A stretch of DNA of 64,000 nucleotides, from positions 15,196,767-15,260,766 of the forward strand of contig CM055199.1 in the NCBI GenBank assembly GCA_029224185.1. Reading direction: 5' to 3'. Of the stretch, positions 1-8,878 are shown piece after piece; position 1 is the first letter of the stretch; each line of letters opens with the position of its first letter. This stretch comes from Karalla daura. Lineage: Eukaryota > Chordata > Actinopteri > Chaetodontiformes > Leiognathidae. Position numbers and translations under genes: made by a program. The notes below the pieces were generated by a model. It was not told the origin of the DNA. It did not search any database and saw nothing but the letters and a program-made list of their open reading frames with translations.

Positions 1-140
1 TGGTAATCCTCAACACTTTTTGCAACTGCAGCTGCAGAGCTGTTTTCTTTTTACACCCCACCATATCCCGTCTTCTTCTTCTTCTTCTTCGCCTTTTTGC
101 ACATTTATCTGACTCGTTTTTTTTATTATTCCTCCCTCAG
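1..140 (+). other. meis2: 3' end of meis2 intron 1
   Basis: This is the intron tail before exon 2. It contains a (TTC)n pyrimidine run at about 70-91, a plausible branch point (tctgac, about 108-113), a T-rich tract and the acceptor cctccctcag ending at 140. No ATG in frame with exon 2 occurs without an intervening splice site, which fits the start codon being in an upstream exon. Confidence 0.85.
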
Positions 141-367
141 TACGATGAGCTGGCCCATTACGGTGGGATGGACGGAGTCACGGCGTCCATGTACGGGGAC
201 CCTCATGCGCCCCGGCCGCTGCCCCAGGTCCACCACCTGAACCACGGGCCGCCGCTGCACGCGGGGCAGCACTACGGCACGCACGCCCCGCACCCCAACG
301 TCATGCCCAGCAGCATGGGCTCGGCTGTCAACGACGTCCTAAAGCGGGATAAAGACCAAATTTACGG
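141..367 (+). CDS. meis2: meis2 exon 2: N-terminal region
   Basis: The exon starts after cctccctcag and ends before donor GTAAGG. It encodes residues 5 to 79 plus two bases of Gly80. The opening YDELAHYGGMDG and the block HHLNHGPPLH are MEIS hallmarks, followed by VNDVLKRDKDQIYG, which leads into the PBX-interaction domain. The region is rich in His, Pro and Gly and is probably disordered. Compared with the mammalian MEIS2 sequence as I recall it, it has GVTASMYG instead of GVGVPASMYG (two residues shorter), LAHYGG instead of LPHYGG, and NDV...DQIYG instead of NDA...DAIYG. The exon is GC-rich relative to the flanking introns. The exon begins in phase 0, so it joins directly to an upstream MAQR exon. 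The ATG at 168 is an internal Met codon, not the start. Confidence 0.95.
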
Positions 368-1615
368 GTAAGGAATTGCATGGCAGTGGAGGAACAACCA
401 CTCACCCCCCCGCGCCCCAAACACACACACCCACCCACCCACCAAAAATACAAAAAATATATATATATTTTTTTACCCCGCTCCTCTTCTCCTGCTTCTC
501 TGCAGCTTTTCTGCAACTTTTGAACTGGATTTTTAGTGAATATATTAATCCAACCCCGAGAAATAAATTATTTTTTGCAGATGTTAATTTCGACGGAGGG
601 CTCGTGCGTGATTCCCATAATAATCGACATAATTAAAAAACAAAATCGCGACAACCGTCTCATGCTTTTATAAGGATAGTATATTTGCAAAGAACTTGGA
701 GAAACTTCTCCTGCGTTTTCCAGGACGCACCGTCTCCCTCGCCCTCCCTCTGTCGCTCTCAGCGTGTGTGCAATCCTGCCTGTACCGATTTATTCGCCAA
801 AGAGGAGACACTCCTTGCACTCAGAAGTGCAAAAACTTTAATAAACACGGGTTTTCTGGGAGTGCTCAGCTGCACATGTGCGCGGAAAGTCCCTCAATCC
901 ACCGTCCGTTGTTATAATCCGGGATTTAAAGCAAGACAATTTTCTTTTTGAGCATCGATCAGATTCTTTTTTTATAATGTGCTGACACCCATCTATAGGA
1001 TATTGATTCACGCGATGGGACCACTTCTGTGGAAATATAATTTTATTTTGAAAGGACGTCATGATTTTTGCTCTAGTTTAATCCCCCTCTGCCTCGCTTT
1101 TGAGATCTTCTAAGAAACAATTTCTGCTGGTGCGAAAAAAAATTCTCATTTCATCTCCAGTTGATTCAATTTCCCAGTTTCTCTGCAGACTATTATTTCG
1201 CCTCGCAGCGTGCTTCTCCTCTCCTTGTTCCCGTGTTTTTGTCAGGAGTTTTGTTGACTCTTATTTTTAACCCTCGTACTGCGAGATGTGTCACTCTCCT
1301 AACAAGTCGATTTCATATCACACAACATAATCTCCGGAGCGGTGGAGTTAAAAAAAAACAAAAAACTTCCAGGTGTAAGAAAACAACAAACCCAGACAGA
1401 GGTAGAGAGAGAGAAAGAGATACTACATGTTACTTTCTTGTCTTTATTTAAATGGAGCTAAGAAAACGCGTGTTTCCCCTTTAAGGAAACACAAGAGAGA
1501 AACTTCGGGACGTTTAAAGAAATTAAGTTAATTTCCCAGCTCCGTTGGACGCTGTTGTGTTCCTCCGCGGTGCGCACCTCTCCCCGGACACTTTTTGCAG
1601 CGTGTGTATAAGCGA

Positions 1616-1650
<35 letters not shown>

Positions 1651-1696
1651 TGTGTGTATACTCAGCCCTGCCTGTGTTTCCCCCCTTTTCTTGCAG
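368..1696 (+). other. meis2: meis2 intron 2
   Basis: This 1.3 kb intron has donor GTAAGG and an acceptor preceded by a C/T tract (ccccccttttcttgcag). Near the 5' end it has an imperfect CA/CCCA run (about 418-444) followed by an AT run. A compound (GT)n-(AG)n-(TG)n repeat lies at 1615-1658, only 38 bases before exon 3. The rest is AT-rich with no recognisable gene or mobile element. Confidence 0.85.
1615..1658 (+). repeat. (TG)n-(AG)n-(TG)n microsatellite before exon 3
   Basis: About twelve GT units, six AG units and four TG units lie just upstream of the pyrimidine tract of the exon 3 acceptor. In the pre-mRNA this is a UG repeat, the type bound by TDP-43 and CELF proteins. Its position resembles the TG tract upstream of CFTR exon 9. 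Confidence 0.9.
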
Positions 1697-1838
1697 TCAC
1701 CCATTATTCCCACTGCTCGCACTGGTTTTTGAGAAGTGCGAGCTGGCGACGTGTACTCCGAGGGAGCCCGGCGTGGCCGGCGGAGACGTCTGCTCCTCAG
1801 ACTCCTTCAATGAGGACATTGCAGTCTTTGCCAAACAG
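1697..1838 (+). CDS. meis2: meis2 exon 3: first half of MEIS/PBX-interaction domain
   Basis: This 142-nt exon completes Gly80 and encodes residues 81 to 127: HPLFPLLALVFEKCELATC, then TPREPGVAGGDVCSSDSF and NEDIAVFAKQ. It is the first conserved helical block (M1) of the MEIS/PKNOX N-terminal domain, which binds PBX. It starts after ttttcttgcag and ends in CAG before GTCACT, a donor that departs from consensus at +3, +5 and possibly +4/+6 neighbours. The start phase (2) and end phase (0) differ, so skipping this exon shifts the frame. SSDSF, where MEIS1 as I recall has SSESF, supports MEIS2. Confidence 0.96.
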
Positions 1839-2115
1839 GTCACTGCTTTTTCACATATTAAAAAAACACATTACGCCATTTTGTTGTTGCTCCGTATTCT
1901 CCCTTCTCCCACTTAAACTCTGCGTCTTGTGAGAGTACTTGTACTCCTGATGTAGCATTGTTAGAAAATCCACTCTGTGTAAATAAGTGTACGTGCATAG
2001 TTTGTTCTTCATGCGTCGAGATATTGGCTCCCTGCTAACTTATATTACCAAGGAGACATTTCATCATCAAACTAACTTTGACTAAAACGATTTTTGCTGT
2101 CTTATTCTTTTTTAG
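1839..2115 (+). other. meis2: meis2 intron 3 with weak donor and strong branch point
   Basis: The intron is only 277 bp. Its donor is GTCACT, but an almost ideal branch-point sequence ACTAAC lies at 2071-2076, about 40 nt before a T-rich acceptor (ctttttttag). No other feature is seen. Confidence 0.85.
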
Positions 2116-2166
2116 GTCCGAGCAGAAAAACCTTTATTTTCATCAAATCCAGAGTTGGACAATTTG
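2116..2166 (+). CDS. meis2: meis2 exon 4: inter-block linker of MEIS domain
   Basis: This 51-nt exon is in phase 0 at both ends and encodes residues 128 to 144, VRAEKPLFSSNPELDNL. The motif is invariant in MEIS proteins as I know them. It joins the first and second PBX-binding blocks. The acceptor is ttttttag and the donor GTAAGA. Because it is symmetric, skipping would delete 17 residues and keep the frame. It is too short to be found as an open reading frame alone. Its place between exon 3 (...AVFAKQ) and exon 5 (MIQAIQ...) and the in-frame junctions make the call firm. Confidence 0.96.
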
Positions 2167-2576
2167 GTAAGAGGCTCTTCTTTGCGGTTATAGCCCAGAC
2201 TCTGTGTATGTGTGTGTGTGTGTGTGTGTGTGGGTGCGTGCGCGCGCGCGCGTCTGTGTGTGTGCGCGCGTGCTCTGCAGCTTCACACTATGAGAACATA
2301 TGATTTAAACTTCCCTCAGACATGTCAGTGCAGTTTTTGGTGCAAGCTGTGGGTGTGTGTGTGTGTGTGTGCGTGCGTGTGTAACCACACTGGTCATTGT
2401 CACTGACCAGTGTGTGTTATGAGCAATTACAACGCACCTTTTTTCAACTGTCAGAAATTTCCACCAATATGTTGGCTGCGTGATATAACTGTGCACAAGT
2501 GTTTTAAAAAATCTATGTATTAGTGCAATTTGTTTTCCTGCTGTGTGATGTTATTTTTCTCAATTTTCACCCCCAG
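2167..2576 (+). other. meis2: meis2 intron 4
   Basis: This 410-bp intron contains two TG-rich tracts (2203-2272 and 2350-2382) and, straight after the second, a perfect 11-bp inverted repeat with a 7-nt loop (2386-2396 and 2404-2414). The donor is GTAAGA and the acceptor tttcacccccag. Confidence 0.85.
2203..2272 (+). repeat. (TG)n/(CG)n alternating purine-pyrimidine tract
   Basis: A TG run passes into a CG run (2237-2253) and then back to TG and CG. About 70 bp alternate purine and pyrimidine almost without break, a composition prone to Z-DNA. It starts 36 nt downstream of the exon 4 donor. Confidence 0.9.
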
Positions 2577-2627
2577 ATGATACAAGCCATACAAGTATTA
2601 CGGTTTCACCTCTTGGAATTAGAAAAG
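2577..2627 (+). CDS. meis2: meis2 exon 5: second PBX-interaction block, first part
   Basis: A second 51-nt, phase-0 symmetric exon encodes residues 145 to 161, MIQAIQVLRFHLLELEK. It forms the start of the second conserved helical block (M2) of the MEIS domain. The acceptor is tttcacccccag and the donor GTAAAT. A 14-bp palindrome begins at the fourth intron base. The exon is the same length and phase as exon 4, so loss of either or both would keep the frame while removing part of the PBX-binding surface. Confidence 0.96.
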
Positions 2628-3074
2628 GTAAATATTGCAATATTGTATTTCACTTATTACAGATAAATAGATAGTGATATTATTAAAGCCACCGCGCATG
2701 CTCCCAAATGGGGGAAAAAGTTTCCAACCGTGTTCATAAAATATGCTTTTATTTTGCCAACTCCTGATGTGACTATTGATAAAATCCTGGTTGCACGCCG
2801 GTATCGATCCGCAGACCTGGTCTCCCCCGCTCATTATCCCACCTCTTTGTTGGCATGCTGTTTATTTTTTTGTCGCTCGACTTGTTGCTCCGGCCTCAGG
2901 AGAATAATAATAAGCACCGCAACAATTTCACTATTGTTTCCTCGCCGCCGATAATGCCACTTAATTGGAGTTATTCTTGGACTGGCTGAAGCTTTTTTTT
3001 AACGCCCCCCTCCCCACCCCCACCTCCACCATCATCCTCTTTAAAAAGGTGTTTTTTTTGTTGTCTCCTCTTAG
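2628..3074 (+). other. meis2: meis2 intron 5
   Basis: This 447-bp intron has a 14-bp perfect palindrome AATATTGCAATATT at 2631-2644, just inside the donor. A B-box-like stretch lies on the minus strand near 2800-2812. A C-rich run (3005-3021) is followed by T-rich sequence before the acceptor cctcttag. Confidence 0.8.
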
Positions 3075-3302
<228 letters not shown>

Positions 3303-3460
3303 TAGGACGCACCCGACCTGCTGTGCTTAAGCCCCCCCTCCTATAGGAACAATCGGCTGTGTTTTCAATAATCACCCTCCCCCTGATGTCTCCCATAATA
3401 GCAACTTTTTGGTGCCACTTAACCTCTGCTCAGCCCTAGATATGATACAATAGACCCGGT

Positions 3461-3495
3461 TATTGATTGTTATTGATAGTCATTGATATATATTG
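3461..3495 (+). promoter_or_regulatory. Helically phased ATTGAT motifs
   Basis: TATTGATTGT, TATTGATAGT and CATTGATATA follow one another head to tail, with ATTGAT exactly every 10 bp (3462, 3472, 3482). ATTGAT (ATCAAT) is the core recognised by Onecut/HNF6 factors and resembles a PBX half-site. Function is inferred only. Confidence 0.35.
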
Positions 3496-4228
3496 TTTTA
3501 GTCCTTTGATCGTGGCTGCGGTGTGTGTGTGTGTGTGTGTGCAGTTGTACATTGGTTTTGGGAAGAAGGGAAAAAAAATAGAAAAAAACGTGAGGCAATT
3601 ATCTGTTACACAGGTTTTAACGTTAAAGCAGGGTTTCAGCACTTAAGCTGTAGCTTTAGGCCAATATTTAAAAAGAAAAGGGCTTTATATTTGGGGGCTG
3701 TGGGAGCTGGATGTGGCCCCTGTGTGTAAAGCTGTGGATTTTTTTTTGCTGCAGAGGTGGAGAAAGTGGTGGTAGCCTATTGAAACAGATCTCAGAGCTG
3801 AAGGCTTAGCATCAATGTCAAGTTCACAAGGCATATGATGGCTCGTCTCCATTGCTGTTGATGTTAATGTGTTTAATTGTTTCCTATTGATTGCTGTGTG
3901 TTTTTTTTTCCCCTCTGTGCTCCCCTCCTCACTTTTATGGCTTCAGGCTCCATAACGCTGAATTCAATTATATGCACCTGAAGTACAGTAGCTTTAAATC
4001 TGAGGATCGATCCTCTTGCCCCCCCCCCCTCATTTCCCTCCTCTTTGCTTTAAATAGTGCATTTTGGGTGTAATAAACACCCCTCCCCTTCCCACGTGTG
4101 ACCCCCTCCCTCTCCAGTATGGATTGAGCTGACAGTGTATTATTGAGTTGATATCTGTGAATTATTGCGTCTTGCATGCTCTGTGATAAAGCTAATGTTT
4201 TGGTGGAGAGAGAATAGGAGGTGAGCGA

Positions 4229-4255
4229 GGGGTACCGGGGGTGGGGGTGGGGGGG
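4229..4255 (+). other. G-quadruplex motif, + strand
   Basis: Four G runs of 4, 5, 5 and 7 are separated by loops of 4, 1 and 1 nt. Because the motif is on the transcribed-sense strand, it could also fold in the nascent RNA. Confidence 0.7.
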
Positions 4256-6718
4256 CAAAAATGATCGGGCTGTTGCAGCAAAGTGACTAGTTAATATCTG
4301 TGCAGCGCCGAGGCCAAGCCTATTAGGAATTAAAGCAGATTTAAGTGTTATGCAAAGTCACTGCATCTGTTGGGTCTGGCCGTAGGCCTAATAGCGGTGG
4401 ATTCCCAGTGAGGAGCACGGCAACAAGGTGAAGCTGCAGAGCTGCTCCGAGAACCGGTCGGAACGGCAATATTGTAGTGCTCCAGCACAAGTGCAGAAAT
4501 GAGGCATGCTGTTGTTTATATTGCAGAGATTAGATAAACTAGCCTGTTTAGTTTCATGGCAGATGGTTGATACTCAAGCCAATTTCCAATGGTGCCTCCC
4601 GTGCTCAGACACCCAGTGCTTTGTCACCGGTGAGAAATATTTTGATAATTAGAAAATTAGATATGCCAATAAAAGAAAATCAGGAGCAGCAGTAAACAAA
4701 GAAAGGAGGGGTAGAAGGGGGGGTTGTTGCACGACAAGCCGTTTATCTCTGAGTCATTGGGACTGACCACCTCATTAGGTATAGAGGGATTTATTTCACT
4801 TCTGTGGCACCGGTGAACTTTTTATTGTCACTGACAAAACCAGAAGTTGTTTCTGTCTTTTTTTTCTCTCCCTTGTTTGCTTTTAGAGCTCTGTCTGAGC
4901 TGAGCTGTGTGTTATGGAAATATACAGCACACGCACTGCATGAATGAAAATACATTTTGTACAGTGTCTGTGTGTGTGTGAGTATGTGTATGTGTGTGTG
5001 GGGGGGCACTGTGTGAGTGTGTGTGCATCTCTGCTTTTAGTGGAAATTAATATTTGCAGAAAGTGAAGCAATAGAGGTGAAAATGTGCATGTGGCGTGAT
5101 CTAAAAGCCTTGTAGTAAATAGTTAACTTCTCCAGCTGTAATTTCCATGTCTAATTGAAAAGAGTCCAGCTTTTCATGCCTCAAATGTGCTTTGAATATT
5201 GGAAACAATGCAGACGCACACACACACACACAGTCAAAAATATAATGCATTTGGCTCCAAAAACTGTGCTGCTGGAGGGAAAGCAATTTCTGTCCTACTT
5301 GTCTTGATTTATTTATTTTATTTATTCATTTGTGTTTGCCTCTATTTTATTATTCATCTCTGTCCTCGCTTCCCATTGAGGAGAGGAAGAGCGGCGTGAT
5401 AGTTAGATATGCTAATTTATTTAGTTAGAATCTCTCACGTCCATTTTTTCTTTGCTTTGATATGCATTTTTAATATATAGCCCTGGGCTACATCTCATTT
5501 GGTGAAAGTTGGTTTTTCTGGAGATGATGAGGCTCTTCACTGTGGAGGAGCTTGTTTTTATGTATGTGTGCGCGTGTGTGTGTGTGTGTGTGTATGTATA
5601 CATTAGCAGGTGCAGGGGTGCGTGTATGTGTGTGTGTGTGTGCATTTTTCTTTTAGCTCTCTCTGTCCTCCTCTTCCTACCTGACAGAGAGGCCATAATA
5701 AGCACAGTTTTATTTACACTTGAATGCAGCATTGTCTCAGGGATGATTGGATTATGGTACAGTGAGAGTGGGGATGAGTCCTCGCTGACACTTTGCGGTG
5801 ACTGTCTCCACCGTGCAGCCCACCCAGGGCTTCCCTAACTCACCGCCCCTCCTCAGATCAACCCCATCCCCAATTAAAAGAAAGAAAGAAAAAAGATGTT
5901 GTATTACACAGGAAGGGTGGTGGTGGTGGTAGCGTCGGTGGAGAGGGGGGTAGGAAGAGAAAAAGAAACACGGAGCGGTGTAGATTTGTAAACGTTTGGT
6001 GCAGTGTGTGTGTGTGTGTGTGCGTGTGTGTGTGCTTGTCAATGGCTTGCTCTCTTGTCTTTTAATTAATGAATAAAATTTCTGTCTCCTCTGTGCTACA
6101 TCCAATTAGGGAGGCAAATAGAATTAACAGTGTCTGAATATTATCTGTTCTAATGAATTAGCCTTTGTGTCTTCTCGTGCTATTGTGCCGCTTCTCCAGT
6201 CAAGCTTATACATATTAGCAGAAGGCTTTTCATTTCCTCCATGCATATGCATCACGCTTTTGAAACTTTGTCTTTGAATTTCTGCATAGTTTCACATTTT
6301 GCTCGAACACGGCAAAAACATGTAGGATTTCTCAGGTCCCCGGCGCTTTGTTTTGGAGAGCTCTCCTCGGGGAGTGATAGGAGTTTCCCATGGAGGTTAT
6401 GGCGTAGCTTATCTTGACTGCGAAAGAGAAAGAGGAGAAGGAAGAGGAGGTTGAGGGGGGGGTGGTTAAAAAAAAAGAGAAAGACGCATACTCTGTTTAC
6501 ATTTGATTCTGTGGCGCAGGCTGGGAGCGCTGCAGGCCATTGGTCAGACGTGGTGATGTCACAGGTTCGGTGCAATAGTTCATCTTGTGCCCGTGCAGTG
6601 ATTTACTGTGTGTATCAGGAGAGGTGGGTGCTCAGTAATGTCCTGTTCCTGTATGTCACTATGCACAGCTCTCTGTCTTCGCTCTGTGCCTGCGGACAGC
6701 CAGCCCAGCTAGCCTCCC

Positions 6719-6719
<1 letters not shown>

Positions 6720-6747
<28 letters not shown>
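6720..6747 (+). repeat. (CA)n microsatellite
   Basis: About fourteen CA units without interruption, inside intron 6. Confidence 0.95.
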
Positions 6748-6749
<2 letters not shown>

Positions 6750-7040
6750 CCCCCCGGGCCTGGGGGCCGAGCCGGTTCCAGGCCTGCTGAACCGTGGTAT
6801 TTCTCAGTTTTTTGGAGGTGTTCTAATTCAGCTAGCTTTGTTCTCCTCGGGGGGAGAGCGGCTACGTTTGAGTCTCTCTCTCTCCCTCACTCTCTCGTGA
6901 CATCGTCGACTTGGACCGCTCTCGCTGTTCCACACGATTGTTTTGTGATGGTGGGATGTCTGGCCTTACATTTCCTATTTGATTAGTGTTCAGACGCAGG
7001 GCCCTGTTGGCAGGCATATCTAATCATCGCTACCGTGGCT

Positions 7041-7107
7041 GGAGAGAGAGAGAGAGACAGAGAGAGAGAGAGGAAGAGAAGGAGAGAGAGCGAGGGGGGG
7101 GGGGGGG
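7041..7107 (+). repeat. (GA)n purine tract ending in poly-G
   Basis: A GA-rich run with short interruptions ends in about fourteen Gs (7094-7107). It is a long pure-purine strand of the kind able to form triplex DNA. Confidence 0.9.
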
Positions 7108-7260
7108 TTAGGCTCACTTGTTGCATCTCCCGCACTAGGCTCCCTTTAACTGCATGCATGTTCGCTCTAAAACACAAACCAGTTGCCGCTCAGTCATCTC
7201 AGGGTCACGACAGGCACATACTGTATGTTGACTCGTATTCAAACAGCGTGCAGTTAAAGT

Positions 7261-8110
7261 GAGTGCAGCCAGCAAACACTCCGTTGGCACTTTTATTAGT
7301 TTGGCCTGTAAAATCAATCGCAAGTTCAAAACAACAGCCCTGCCATTGATTCCTCTTTTATACAGTTTATAATGTTCGGCTTTGTTTGTTATTGTCAGAA
7401 ATGTGTGAATTCAATTCGGTGTTTATTATTGAAGTCCCGGTTGTCGTACTGGAGTACATTATTCCAAGAGGTGTTTCTAATTTATTGTCCGTCTTGTTTA
7501 GATATTAGAAACACAATATGCAGAGCGAGGGTATGACCTCAGCGCTAACACAAATAATTTAATTAAAACCTCTATGACAGCGTCAACAAAAAAAAAACCT
7601 GAACACTACAGGCACGGTAAGAATAGACTTTACGGCACAACAGATGTATTGGATTGCATAGAGTTTGTTCAGGTGTTCGAGTGAAGAGGCCGCAGAGTGT
7701 GTGTTTACATTCTCCTGCGAACGCACATATTTTAATGTTTATTTGTTACGAAGCATAACAGAGAGTAGAATTATCTATAATAAGCTGTGTGCTTTAAAAT
7801 TTGCTCATATTTTCGGTGAGCCAACGCACAATGGGAATCACATTTTCTGTTTAATCTCTTCTTTCTGGAGATACATTTGTACCTGTGATCTGTCATTTAC
7901 CGCAGTGAAACAAAGTTGCCCCGGAGAAAGTTTTAATAAATGCGTTCAGTCAGTCCCTTGTGTCTGTTAAAACATGCTCTTGTGAATTATTAGCTTCTAA
8001 TTAAGGACGCTTTATATTCTGGGTAATTGAGGGTTTTGTAAATACTCAGTTGTTCAGCAGAGGTGCACCTACACTTTTCTAAAGTGGCTGTATATAATTA
8101 CGCGCTCAAC
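7261..8110 (+). other. Intron 6 unique AT-rich block, candidate conserved noncoding element
   Basis: This is about 850 bp with no microsatellite, moderate AT richness and many homeodomain-type cores (ttattag, taatttaattaa, ctaattaag) plus a MEIS hexamer TGACAG near 7574. This texture differs from the low-complexity neighbours. MEIS loci are known to be dense in conserved enhancers, but conservation cannot be read from one sequence. Confidence 0.3.
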
Positions 8111-8315
8111 CAGCTCGACTAAAAAAAAAAAAGAAAAAGGAAAAGAAAGAAAAGAGTAAAGTGTGAGGAGCCTTTCCCTGTTTATACCGTGTGGCAAGAT
8201 GTGTCTTGAAATGTCAGCTCGGTTTATGATTTACGGTCCTGTACATTTCTGGCGTGTCAGCGATTCTCTACATGTTCAGCACAGGATCCCTGAAGCTGCT
8301 CTCCTTGCTGTATAG

Positions 8316-8349
<34 letters not shown>

Positions 8350-8358
8350 CACACACAC
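8316..8358 (+). repeat. (CA)n microsatellite, one interruption
   Basis: About 43 bp of CA repeat with a single G at 8343. Confidence 0.95.
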
Positions 8359-8840
8359 TACACGAGGCTAGCTGTTCTCAGCCTACATTGCAGCGTTACA
8401 GATTTCTTCCCCTCTCCCGCCAGGTTCCTGGGGAATTTGAGGGAAATTCAATGATGCCGCTAAATCAATTTTATTTGAAATTCCTAGGGATGTAGGCAGA
8501 GTGCAGGGAGGGAAGTGAGATTGTGCCAGGCAGGTGTTTGTAAATGAGAAACAGGGGACAGGAGCAGAGGAGACGCAGCATTCTCCCGCTCTCCCGTGGC
8601 CTGGCTCCACGACGAGTCTTCCTCCCCATATTGTCTCCTGCTTTTATATTAATTACAACTTGTATTATCAGCTGCCAGTTGCTAACCCCAGCAAATAGAA
8701 AAGGCTGCCCCCGGAGACCACGCTTCTTTTGTATCTTATTCTTGATCTAGTCCTATTGTGTGTGTGTGTGTGCTTGTCTGTGTGTGTGCGTGTGCATGCA
8801 TTCCCGCCTGCACATGTATGTGTGTTTGGTTGCTGGCGTT

Positions 8841-8878
8841 CTTCTTCTCCTCCTCCTCCTCCTCCTCCTCCTCCTCCT
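8841..8878 (+). repeat. (TCC)n trinucleotide repeat
   Basis: A TTC pair is followed by about eleven TCC units. All pyrimidine on the + strand. Confidence 0.95.

Noticed and set aside
2788..2845. tRNA-like or SINE head on the minus strand (B-box-like GGATCGATACC)
   Set aside because: The B box has mismatches, the A box is poor, and no SINE body follows.
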